Source: Bin87 sp965217175
GTDB taxonomy: Bacteria > Chloroflexota > Dehalococcoidia > Lucifugimonadales > UBA3495
NCBI GenBank assembly: GCA_965217175.1
Contig: OZ244251.1
Location: 1,922,001-1,986,000, forward strand
DNA: 64,000 nucleotides
Reading direction: 5' to 3'
Below the pieces are notes generated by a model. That model did not search any database, was not told where the DNA came from, and saw only the letters and a list, made by a program, of their open reading frames with translations. A program made the translations under genes and the position numbers. This document shows positions 43,196 through 51,416 of this stretch, piece by piece (positions within the stretch are counted from its first letter, which is position 1; every line of letters starts with the position of its first letter).

Positions 43196-43957
43196 ATGGA
43201 ACGGATCCTCCCGACCGCCCTGGTCATGGGCGTCATAATTGGTCTTGTGGTCGCGGCCTACATGAACATTTTTAATGTTCCGGTGATCGAATGGGCCATT
43301 GACCTCGAAGGCAAAGCCGCCGCCAATGGCGAAGAGGACGAATCGCAACTTCCGCTGAGCGCTCTAACAGGCCTTGGCGGCCAACGCGTGGGCATGACCC
43401 TCGGTCTGGCGGTTGTTGGGGTCCTGTTCGGCGCGGTGTTTTCCGGCTTGTATCACCTGATGCGGTGGGCTACCCCCGGGTGGAGTCCATGGGCGTGGGG
43501 CGCGATCGCCGGTTTCCTCGGATTTTGGGCCGTCTCCATGTATACGCAGATCAAGTTCCCGCTCAATCCGCCCGGTGTCGGAGACGAATCCACCCTGTTG
43601 GCACGGCAGGGTTTTCAGTTCCTCTTCATTTTCGTGTCAACCGCATCCGTGGCGTTGGTTATCTATGGCGCGGGGCTTGTGAACCGCAACGCAAGCGGCG
43701 GGGCGCGGTGGTTCCGGTACGCCGGTATCGGCATTGCCTATTCGGTCGTGGCGCTGGTGTTGGCTTTTGCCATCCCCGGAGTGCGCGATGCAGCCCCGGA
43801 CTGGTTGCCACAGGAATTGACAATTTTGTTCCGCAGTTTCACCGCCGTCGGTCATCTCCTGTTGTGGATGGGCATCGCGCTGGCCACCGTCGGATACCGC
43901 CGGTATCAGGAGCGGAATATTCATGCGTTTCGCAACTCCGCCGCCGCGACCAGCTAA
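43196..43957 (+). CDS. cbtA: cobalt transporter subunit CbtA
   Basis: A 253-residue membrane protein with about six hydrophobic segments (LVMGVIIGLVVAAYMNIF, TLGLAVVGVLFGAVFSGLYH, IGIAYSVVALVLAFAIPG and others). The short GQRVGMTLG segment and the overall helix pattern match the CbtA family, partner of CbtB. AGGAGT is seven bases before the ATG. It ends 31 bases before the ChlI/D-type chelatase gene, linking cobalt uptake and cobalt insertion. Confidence 0.85.
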   Translation: MERILPTALVMGVIIGLVVAAYMNIFNVPVIEWAIDLEGKAAANGEEDESQLPLSALTGLGGQRVGMTLGLAVVGVLFGAVFSGLYHLMRWATPGWSPWAWGAIAGFLGFWAVSMYTQIKFPLNPPGVGDESTLLARQGFQFLFIFVSTASVALVIYGAGLVNRNASGGARWFRYAGIGIAYSVVALVLAFAIPGVRDAAPDWLPQELTILFRSFTAVGHLLLWMGIALATVGYRRYQERNIHAFRNSAAATS

Positions 43958-43988
43958 TCATCCACCCGTGCGTTAATCGAGGTTTCGC

Positions 43989-46088
43989 TTGATACAGCCA
44001 GACACCTCCCGCGAACCGCGATTTCCTTTCACGGCCATCGTCGGCCAGCGGTCGATGAAACGGGCCCTGTTGCTTAACGCTATCAATCCCCGCATTGGCG
44101 GCGTGTTGATTCGGGGCAAAAAGGGGACCGCCAAGAGCACCGCCGTTCGTTCGTTGGCGGCCTTGTTGCCCGAAGTGCCGGTGGTTACCGGGTGTCAATT
44201 TAGTTGCCTGCCCAACGCTCCCCAACCGGTTTGTCAGTGGTGCCAGCAGGAAGCCGGCGGCGCGGGCCTCGCCGCACTGCGGCAGGTACGTATCGTGGAC
44301 CTGCCCGTTGGCGCTACTGAAGACCGCCTGGTGGGTTCGTTGGACATCGAGCAGGCCATCAAAACCGGCGAGAAGAATTTCGAACCGGGCCTGATCGCGG
44401 TGGCCCACCGAGGTATTCTCTACATCGACGAGGTCAACCTGCTCAATGACCACCTGGTGGACGTATTGCTGGACGCCGCCGCGTTGGGACGCAACTACGT
44501 AGAGCGGGAGGGCGTGTCGGTCAGCCACGAAGCCGAATTCATGCTGGTGGGCACGATGAACCCAGAGGAGGGAGACCTGCGCCCGCAGCTGCTGGACCGA
44601 TTCGGCCTGGCCGTGGAAGTGGATGGCGTGTTCGAGCCCGCCGAACGGCGGGAAGTCGTGCGCCGCCGCATCGCCTATGAAGCCGAACCCTTCGGATTCA
44701 TGGATGGTTGGGATGAGGCGGAGCAACTGGAACGTTCTCGCATCATCCGCAGCCAGGAGCGGTTGCCGTCGGTGGTAGTCCCGGATGAAATCCTGGAACT
44801 CATCACCGATATCTGCGCCGAGTATCAGGTGGACGGCCTCCGGGGCGACATCGTGATGTACAAAACCGCCAGCACCATTGCCGCTTACGAAGGCCGCACC
44901 GTGGTGGAGGTCGAAGACGTGCGGGAAGCGGCGTTGATGGCATTGTTGCACCGCCAGCGGCGTCTGCCGTTCCAGCAGCCTCACCTGGTTACCGAACAAC
45001 TGGATAACATGCTGGAAGAGTTCCAGAATCAGGCGCGGGACCGGGAATCTTCCGACGGCGGTGATTCCGGCGACGATGACCGTAACGACGGCGAAAGCGA
45101 TAGAAGTCCCGAAACCCCCGAACTCGATCCTCCCGATGATGCTGACGAACCCGATGCCGAGCAACCGGACGCCACGGCGGGCGGCGACGAATGGTTCGAG
45201 GTAGGCGACCCCTACGCAGTCCAGAACCTGCAGGTGCAACCCCCGGACCGTCGCGCGCGGCGAGGAGCGGGCCGCCGGGCCACCACGATTAGCGGCGATT
45301 CTTCCGGTCGCTACATTGGTTCCCGCGAGCCTCCGGGTCCGGTTACCGATCTGGCATTGGACGCAACTCTACGCATGGCCGCTCCTCACCAACGAACCCG
45401 CCGGGAAACTGCCGGGCCAGACGCGGCAACTCTGCTCATCGAGCCGTGGGACATTCGGGAGAAAGTGCGCGAAACCCACACCGGCAGTTTGATCCTGTTC
45501 GTGGCTGATGCCAGCGGCTCCATGGGCGCCCAGCGCCGCATGGTAGCGGTGAAGGGCGCGGTGATGTCGCTTCTGATGGATGCTTACCAGCGGCGTGATC
45601 GTGTTGGGTTGATCGCCTTTCGCGGTACTTCCGCTCACTTGCTGTTGCCCCCCACCGGCAGCGTCGAAATGGCCCAATGGCAGTTGCAGGATATGCCCAC
45701 CGGCGGACGCACACCGTTGGCCCACGGACTTTACCTGGCGATGGAAACACTGGAACGGGAGCGATTGAAAGATCGGGACGTACTCCCGTTGCTCATATTG
45801 TTGTCCGACGGACGGGCCAACGTGAACCTGGCCGGCGAACAGCGCAGCTCGGGGCGATCGGTTTCGGACGAGGTGAAGGGTCTGGCAACCACGGTTGCAG
45901 AGGCCAGAATTCCCGCCGTCGTGATCGATACCGAGCAGGGCTTCATCAAGCTGGAGTTGGCCAAAGACATCGCCGAAGCCATGTCCGCCCGATACATCAA
46001 GCTGGACGATTTGGCTGCCGACCACATTGCCAACGCCGCCCGCGACGAGTTCCCCGCCCAGGGCCTGGCAGACCCTGTGATAACATAA
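43989..46088 (+). CDS. magnesium-chelatase-type AAA ATPase, ChlI/ChlD fusion
   Basis: A protein of about 699 residues that joins an AAA+ ATPase (ChlI-like: Walker A GKKGTAKST at 43-51, Walker B GILYIDEVNLL, sensor GTMNPEEGDLRPQLLDRF) to a ChlD-like region. In the second half an acidic Asp/Glu-rich linker leads to a von Willebrand A domain with MIDAS motif DASGSMG near 505-515. With CobN it would form the ATPase of cobaltochelatase. The start is TTG 43989 with GAGG upstream; an internal ATG at 44055 is possible. It replaces separate CobS and CobT. Confidence 0.88.
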   Translation: MIQPDTSREPRFPFTAIVGQRSMKRALLLNAINPRIGGVLIRGKKGTAKSTAVRSLAALLPEVPVVTGCQFSCLPNAPQPVCQWCQQEAGGAGLAALRQVRIVDLPVGATEDRLVGSLDIEQAIKTGEKNFEPGLIAVAHRGILYIDEVNLLNDHLVDVLLDAAALGRNYVEREGVSVSHEAEFMLVGTMNPEEGDLRPQLLDRFGLAVEVDGVFEPAERREVVRRRIAYEAEPFGFMDGWDEAEQLERSRIIRSQERLPSVVVPDEILELITDICAEYQVDGLRGDIVMYKTASTIAAYEGRTVVEVEDVREAALMALLHRQRRLPFQQPHLVTEQLDNMLEEFQNQARDRESSDGGDSGDDDRNDGESDRSPETPELDPPDDADEPDAEQPDATAGGDEWFEVGDPYAVQNLQVQPPDRRARRGAGRRATTISGDSSGRYIGSREPPGPVTDLALDATLRMAAPHQRTRRETAGPDAATLLIEPWDIREKVRETHTGSLILFVADASGSMGAQRRMVAVKGAVMSLLMDAYQRRDRVGLIAFRGTSAHLLLPPTGSVEMAQWQLQDMPTGGRTPLAHGLYLAMETLERERLKDRDVLPLLILLSDGRANVNLAGEQRSSGRSVSDEVKGLATTVAEARIPAVVIDTEQGFIKLELAKDIAEAMSARYIKLDDLAADHIANAARDEFPAQGLADPVIT

Positions 46089-46149
46089 ATCTGGCCCGGA
46101 AACGCCGACGACAATCGTCGGCAATCTAACTGCCGTACCAAGGAGCAAC

Positions 46150-47469
46150 ATGCCGCGGACGTTGCCTTACCCCGATATGGATAAAATTCTGTCGTTGTCC
46201 AAACGACGGGGTTTCGTGTTCCAGTCCAGCGAGGTCTACGGCGGGTTGGGTTCCACCTGGGACTATGGTCCGCTGGGGGTCGAACTCAAGCGCAACGTCA
46301 AAGAAGCGTGGTGGCGCGCGGTCGTTGTGGAGCGGGACGATGTTGTGGGATTGGATGCGGCCATCCTGATGCACCCTCGCGTCTGGGAAGCCAGCGGCCA
46401 CGTCGAGAATTTTTCCGATCCATTGGTGGAATGTCGCCAGTGCCATCACCGCTTCCGGGAAGACCAGCTGGAAACCAACCGCTGCCCGGAGTGCAACGGT
46501 GAGTTGACCGAGCCACGGCGATTTAATCTGATGTTCCGCACGTTCATGGGGCCGGTGGAAGACTCCGGCAGCGAGATATATTTGCGACCCGAAACTGCCC
46601 AGGGCATCTTCGTCAACTTCCAGAACGTGCAAACAGCCACCCGTAAAAAGCTGCCGTTCGGGATCGGCCAGATTGGAAAGGCCTTTCGCAATGAGATTAC
46701 CCCGGGCAACTTCACTTTCCGAACCAGAGAATTCGAGCAGATGGAGGTGGAGTTCTTCGTAGAACCCGGCTCCGACGAGGACTGGCTGCAGCGCTGGGTG
46801 CAGGATCGGTTCAACTGGTATGTAGGCTACGGTATCCGCGCCGAGAACCTGCGCCTTCGGGAACACGCCAGCGACGAACTGGCCCACTACGCCAAGGCTA
46901 CTTTCGATATTGAATACCGCTTCCCCTGGGGCTGGGGTGAACTGGAAGGTATCGCCAACCGAGCCGATTTCGACCTCGGTCGCCACACCGAGTTCAGCGG
47001 TCAGGACCTGTCATACTTTGACGACGCAACCCGTGAGAGATACCTCCCTTACGTTATCGAACCCTCCGGTGGAGTGGATCGGGCCACGCTGGCTTTTTGG
47101 CTCGACAGCTACGACGAAGAACCGGACGGCAACGATACCCGAACCGTCCTGCACCTGCATCGCGCGTTGGCTCCGGTAACCGTCGCGGTGTTGCCCCTGA
47201 GCCGGAACGAACGGCTGGCCCCTACCGCCCGCAGAGTGTACGACCTGGTGCGCCGCCGCTTTGCCTGCCAGTTCGACGACGCCCAGAGCATCGGGCGACG
47301 CTACCGTCGCCAGGACGAAATCGGCACACCCTATTGCGTTACGGTCGACTTCGACACCATCGACGACCAGGCGGTGACCATCCGCGATCGCGACACGATG
47401 GCCCAACAACGGGTGCCCGTCAGTCGATTGCTGGAGGTCCTGCACGACCGATTCGAACATGGTTGGTAA
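46150..47469 (+). CDS. glycine-tRNA ligase (dimeric, class II)
   Basis: A 439-residue alpha2-type GlyRS (glyQS kind). It has RGFVFQSSEVYGG at the start, a Zn-binding insertion with CRQC and CPEC around residues 95-117, motif 2 FRNEITPGNFTFRTREFEQMEVEFF, ELEGIANRADFDL, and the C-terminal anticodon domain. Catalytic motifs are complete. It begins a four-gene plus-strand run with birA and two SDRs. The upstream gap of 61 bases holds an AAGGAG ribosome site. Confidence 0.96.
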   Translation: MPRTLPYPDMDKILSLSKRRGFVFQSSEVYGGLGSTWDYGPLGVELKRNVKEAWWRAVVVERDDVVGLDAAILMHPRVWEASGHVENFSDPLVECRQCHHRFREDQLETNRCPECNGELTEPRRFNLMFRTFMGPVEDSGSEIYLRPETAQGIFVNFQNVQTATRKKLPFGIGQIGKAFRNEITPGNFTFRTREFEQMEVEFFVEPGSDEDWLQRWVQDRFNWYVGYGIRAENLRLREHASDELAHYAKATFDIEYRFPWGWGELEGIANRADFDLGRHTEFSGQDLSYFDDATRERYLPYVIEPSGGVDRATLAFWLDSYDEEPDGNDTRTVLHLHRALAPVTVAVLPLSRNERLAPTARRVYDLVRRRFACQFDDAQSIGRRYRRQDEIGTPYCVTVDFDTIDDQAVTIRDRDTMAQQRVPVSRLLEVLHDRFEHGW

Positions 47470-47492
47470 CGGAATTCCGGGGGATTGATTCC

Positions 47493-48308
47493 ATGCCGCC
47501 AAGCGTGGTTGCTGAGGTTCTTCGCCGCGGTTTGTACACCCGCATCATCGGGCGACGTATCCGCTTCTACCAGGCAACCGGCTCAACGATGGATGACGCC
47601 GGTCAGTTGGCCCGCAACGGCGCCGACGCCGGCCTGGTGGTCGTCGCCGAAACCCAAAGCGCCAGTCGTGGCCGGTTGGGTCGCCGCTGGATATCTCAGG
47701 CAGGCAACCTGTATTTCTCGGTACTGTTGTATCCGGATACCAACACCCTTACCCTTCTCAATCCGCTGGCCGGCGTGGCCGTCGCAAGAGCGATTCGTCA
47801 GGTAGTTGGCCCGATGCCTGCCATCAAGTGGCCTAATGACATAATGATAGAGGGCCGCAAAGTGGCTGGCATCCTGGCCGAGACCGCGGTCGCCGGCTCT
47901 CAAATTCAACACGCCATAATCGGCATCGGCATCAACGTGACGATGGACGTGTCGGAAGATGCCGAAATCGCGGACACTGCGGGCAGCCTGAACCAATACG
48001 CAGACGGCGAAGTCGACCGCGCCGAGTTGTTGCGGCGAATCCTGCAGCACATGGACGCATTGTACCTGGATATTCTAAGAGGGCGCTCGCCCATACCCGA
48101 GTGGCGCCGGTGGCTGGACACTTTGGGTCAACGTGTCGTGGTTTCTCATGGCAACTTATCTGAGTGCGGCGTGGCCGAGGACATCGACGAGTCTGGCAAC
48201 CTGCTGTTGCGTACCGACGACGGCAGCCTGTTGACCCTGACCGCCGGAGACATTACCCTGCGACCGGCCCTGATCACCGAATCCGCAACCCCCACCGCAG
48301 GAGGATAG
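47493..48308 (+). CDS. birA: biotin-[acetyl-CoA carboxylase] ligase BirA, without DNA-binding domain
   Basis: Attaches biotin to the carrier domain of acetyl-CoA carboxylase. The 271-residue protein begins directly with the catalytic domain: YQATGSTMDDA, AETQSASRGRLGRRW (biotin-AMP loop, GRGRxGR type), WPNDIMIEGRKVAGILAE, IGIGINV, and a C-terminal SH3-like part (ADGSLLTLTAGDI type). No N-terminal winged helix is visible, so it should not act as a repressor. ATG 47493 follows GGGGGA; earlier in-frame starts run into glyS in another frame. Confidence 0.92.
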   Translation: MPPSVVAEVLRRGLYTRIIGRRIRFYQATGSTMDDAGQLARNGADAGLVVVAETQSASRGRLGRRWISQAGNLYFSVLLYPDTNTLTLLNPLAGVAVARAIRQVVGPMPAIKWPNDIMIEGRKVAGILAETAVAGSQIQHAIIGIGINVTMDVSEDAEIADTAGSLNQYADGEVDRAELLRRILQHMDALYLDILRGRSPIPEWRRWLDTLGQRVVVSHGNLSECGVAEDIDESGNLLLRTDDGSLLTLTAGDITLRPALITESATPTAGG

Positions 48309-48315
48309 ACCACCC

Positions 48316-49125
48316 ATGCTGGAGAATTTAAACCTGGATGGCAAGGTGGTGGTCATAACGGGCGGAGGCACGGGACTGGGTTTGGAGATGGTGCGCGCCC
48401 TGACGCGGTCTGGCGCCAACCTGGCCATCGCCGGCAGAAGGCCCGGCCCCATCGAAGCTGCCCGCGACGAAGTGCTTGCTGCCGGCCAGGATGCGATTGC
48501 CGTCCCTACCGACGTTTCGAAATCGTCAGAAGTGAACGCACTTGTCGAAACTGCGGTGGGCCATTTCGGGCGCATAGATGTACTCATCAATAACGCCGCG
48601 ATGGTGGCCGAAAACGTCCTGAAACCCATTTGGGAAATCACCGACGACGAATGGGAAACCGCCATGACCATCAATCTGTCCGGCGCTTTCTACTGTGCTC
48701 GGGCGGCGGCAAAACCCATGGCAGATGCCGGGAAAGGCAAAATCGTTAACGTAGCATCCGGATTCGGCCTGCGCGGTGGCCGGGACATTTACATGTACTG
48801 CTGTTCCAAGGGTGGCGTTATTCAACTCACCAGGGTGTTGTCTTTTAGCCTGGCGCGGCACGGCATAACCGCCAACAGCATTGTGCCGGGATTCATTCCT
48901 ACCATCGACCCCGGCGCCGCGATCAACCGCACCCTGCCGCAGTCTGGAGATTTTCTCCCTTCCGGTAAACTGGGACGCGCTGAAGAGCTGGGGCCAATCG
49001 CGGTATTCCTGTCCTCCGATGCCTCCGACTACATGACTGGCGAAATGTTCATCCTCGACGGGGGTGGGTTGGCGGCGGGCATCGCCCCAACCGGGCACGC
49101 CCCGTTGGCGCCCCTGGAAATCTAG
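48316..49125 (+). CDS. SDR family oxidoreductase
   Basis: A 269-residue classical SDR. TGGGTGLG follows the first strand, NNAAM in the NNAG position, the catalytic Ser in VASGF, and YCCSK (Tyr-x3-Lys) near residue 158. The C-terminal ILDGGG and a Pro-rich tail are typical. It is probably active. It ends seven bases before a second, degenerate SDR gene; the pair looks like an expressed unit of one active and one altered copy. Confidence 0.86.
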   Translation: MLENLNLDGKVVVITGGGTGLGLEMVRALTRSGANLAIAGRRPGPIEAARDEVLAAGQDAIAVPTDVSKSSEVNALVETAVGHFGRIDVLINNAAMVAENVLKPIWEITDDEWETAMTINLSGAFYCARAAAKPMADAGKGKIVNVASGFGLRGGRDIYMYCCSKGGVIQLTRVLSFSLARHGITANSIVPGFIPTIDPGAAINRTLPQSGDFLPSGKLGRAEELGPIAVFLSSDASDYMTGEMFILDGGGLAAGIAPTGHAPLAPLEI

Positions 49126-49132
49126 GAGACTG

Positions 49133-49897
49133 ATGGCACTGCCTGTTGAATATGACCTGACCGGACGCACGGCCATCGTCGCCAGCGCCGGGGGCAACGA
49201 AACGCCCCATCTGGCGGCTGCCCTGGCCGAGGCCGGCGCCAATGTGTTTGCCGTGGCTCGACGTCAGGAAGCCCTAGACGCAATATGCCAACAGGTGGAG
49301 TCTTCGGTTGGTGGCAGCACGCACGGCTACGCCGGGTCATGGGATTCTCCCGGCGGGGTTGCTGGGCTGACTGCCGCGTTCTATGCCCACCACGACCGGG
49401 CCGACATCCTGGTGAACGACACGCGCAGTTTTTTCGCCAAGCCCGCAGAGGATATTACGGTTGACGAATGGGACGAACTGCATCGCCGCAACGTTCGGGC
49501 AACGTTTTTGCTGTGTCAGGCAGTGGGACGGCAAATGCTGTCCCAGCGATACGGTCGGATCGTCAACGTGATTTCCAGCCTGGCCGAGCGCGGCATCCAC
49601 AACTGCTCGGCCTTCAGCGCCACCCAGTCGGCGGTACTGTCACTGACCCGTTCGTTGGCCGTGGAATGGGGACGCAGCGAGATCAGAGTCAATGCCATCG
49701 GCTCCGGTTGGTCCACCGCAGAAGACATACCGCTGGAGACACAACTTGAAGAATTGCTGGTGCGGTACACACCCTTGCGTCGTAAGGGACACCCGCGAGA
49801 CCTGGCGGCTTTGCTGGTATTCCTGTGTTCCGAGTACTGTGACTACCCAACCGGCCAACCTATCTACATTGATGGCGGGTTAAACGCTCATCCCTGA
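49133..49897 (+). CDS. SDR-like protein with altered catalytic motifs
   Basis: A 254-residue protein with the SDR fold and C-terminal IDGGL, but key positions differ. The cofactor loop reads ASAGGNETPH instead of TGGxxGIG. NNAG is replaced by VNDTRS. The Tyr-x3-Lys pair reads F161-x3-Q165 (AFSATQ). Ser148/149 is kept. Loss of both Tyr and Lys suggests it is not a normal dehydrogenase. It follows the active SDR by seven bases and may be its partner. GGAGACTG lies upstream of the ATG. Confidence 0.82.
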   Translation: MALPVEYDLTGRTAIVASAGGNETPHLAAALAEAGANVFAVARRQEALDAICQQVESSVGGSTHGYAGSWDSPGGVAGLTAAFYAHHDRADILVNDTRSFFAKPAEDITVDEWDELHRRNVRATFLLCQAVGRQMLSQRYGRIVNVISSLAERGIHNCSAFSATQSAVLSLTRSLAVEWGRSEIRVNAIGSGWSTAEDIPLETQLEELLVRYTPLRRKGHPRDLAALLVFLCSEYCDYPTGQPIYIDGGLNAHP

Positions 49898-49931
49898 TCG
49901 GGTCCAGCCTGGAACGCCGGGTATCCGGTGG

Positions 49932-49940
49932 TGATACAAT
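49932..49940 (+). promoter_or_regulatory. extended -10 promoter box (TGATACAAT) of the his operon
   Basis: TGATACAAT ends nine bases before the ATG at 49949. Transcription would begin at about 49947-49949, giving a leaderless hisZ message. No Shine-Dalgarno sequence precedes the ATG, and an in-frame GTG at 49928 would overlap the box. Confidence 0.6.
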
Positions 49941-49948
49941 ATTTGGCG

Positions 49949-51394
49949 ATGTCGTCCGCTAACTTTTCGTCCAGTCCAATCACGCCCGTTGGCCGGCTCC
50001 CGGGTATGCGGGACCTGGGTTCCCATGCCAGTCGGGGTAAGCAGTCGGTGCAATCCCGGCTCAACGAATTGATCGGCGGTTACGGCTACGGTGTGCTTGA
50101 AGTGCCTGTCCTGGAAGCCACTGAGTTGTTTTTGAGGAAATCCGGCGGCGCACTGGCCTCCCAGATGTATTCGTTCACCGACCCCGGTTCCAATTCGGTG
50201 AGCCTGCGTCCGGAATTCACTTCAGCCATCATGCGTCACTACCTGGAAACTACATCCGGCGCTGCGACCGATTCGGTAAAACGGTGGCAATACGCTGGCC
50301 CGGTTTTCCGGTACGATCCCGACAATGTTGCCAGTAACGGACAGTTCACCCAGGTTGGCGCTGAGCTTATCGGATCGCGCAGCACGTTGGCGGACGCCGA
50401 ACTGCTGTCTCTGGCTGCGGGTGTGCCGGCTACCCTGGGTATCGCCGATTACCGTGTGCGCGTGGCCGACCTGGACGTATTGGATGGTGTGCTGGATACG
50501 GTGGGCCTGTCGGACCGCGCCCGTTCGTTTATAGTCGCCAACATGAACCGCATCAGTAGCAACCAGTCTACGATGTCAGCCATCCTGCAACGGGCTGCCG
50601 AACTGCATATCGCATCGGGACGCGATGTGTTGCCGGAAGAAAACGACCTGGCCGACGCGGTTTCCGGCCTCCCCGATGATGAAGCCCGCGACGTGCTGGC
50701 CGGCTTTATGCGCTGGAACGGTGCGTCGGGCGCCCCCATCGGGCAACGGTCGTCGGACGAAATTGTCGACCGTCTCCTGCGCAAACTGCGCGGTGGCGAC
50801 GACCCCGACACCGTCGAGCGGGGATTGACTCTCGCAGCTCGTTTGGCCGCAATTGACGGCGACCCCGCCGACGCCATCCTACGGGCCCGTTCCATCGTCG
50901 TTTCAGCGGGAGGCGACACTTCCGCCATCGACCGGCTTACCGACCTGGTGAATCTGGTGGACGACGAACCCTCACTGAAGGGGCACCTGCAAATCGATTT
51001 TTCGTTGGCCCGCGGCATTGCCTACTACAACGGCATAATATTCGACATCGTGTATGGCGTGGGCGCCACGAACCTGGGGGGAGGCGGTCGATACGATTCG
51101 TTATCCCGTGCCCTTGGCGGGCCCGACACGGTTCCAGCCCTGGGTTTCGCATACACCCTGGAATCGTTGCTTAAGGTCATGCCGGCCGACGACCCTGCCG
51201 TCGCAATGCCGCAGCCGGTAATCGTCGCTCCCGCAGGATCAGACGAATACGTAGCTGCATTGCGCGCTGCCAGAGAAATCCGCATCAAGGGGGGTGTTGC
51301 GATCCTTGACGTTTCGGGCAAAGGCAATCCCGGCGGCATCGCTTCCGACTCCGTAATTGTAAGGGAATTGGCATCCGAAGGCCGAAGCCAGTAG
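49949..51394 (+). CDS. hisZ: HisZ-like ATP phosphoribosyltransferase regulatory subunit (HisRS-like)
   Basis: A 481-residue class II-synthetase-like protein: VGRLPGMRDL, motif 2-like RPEFTSAIMRHY, AGPVFRYD, FTQVGAELIG, ARGIAYYNGIIFDI, GGGGRYDSL. Unlike true HisRS, the FRYE arginine loop is missing. A short C-terminal piece (VIVAPAGSDEYVAALRAARE) looks like a shrunken anticodon domain. It is the first gene of the his operon. HisZ normally serves a short HisG, but the next gene encodes the long form, so its role is unclear. A diverged HisRS is the alternative. Confidence 0.75.
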   Translation: MSSANFSSSPITPVGRLPGMRDLGSHASRGKQSVQSRLNELIGGYGYGVLEVPVLEATELFLRKSGGALASQMYSFTDPGSNSVSLRPEFTSAIMRHYLETTSGAATDSVKRWQYAGPVFRYDPDNVASNGQFTQVGAELIGSRSTLADAELLSLAAGVPATLGIADYRVRVADLDVLDGVLDTVGLSDRARSFIVANMNRISSNQSTMSAILQRAAELHIASGRDVLPEENDLADAVSGLPDDEARDVLAGFMRWNGASGAPIGQRSSDEIVDRLLRKLRGGDDPDTVERGLTLAARLAAIDGDPADAILRARSIVVSAGGDTSAIDRLTDLVNLVDDEPSLKGHLQIDFSLARGIAYYNGIIFDIVYGVGATNLGGGGRYDSLSRALGGPDTVPALGFAYTLESLLKVMPADDPAVAMPQPVIVAPAGSDEYVAALRAAREIRIKGGVAILDVSGKGNPGGIASDSVIVRELASEGRSQ

Positions 51395-51416
51395 ACTTCG
51401 GCAGGCAGGTGGTGAA

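Noticed and set aside
47097..47492. Upstream extension of the BirA frame into glyS
   Set aside because: The extension reads glyS DNA in another frame; the BirA catalytic domain begins just after ATG 47493.
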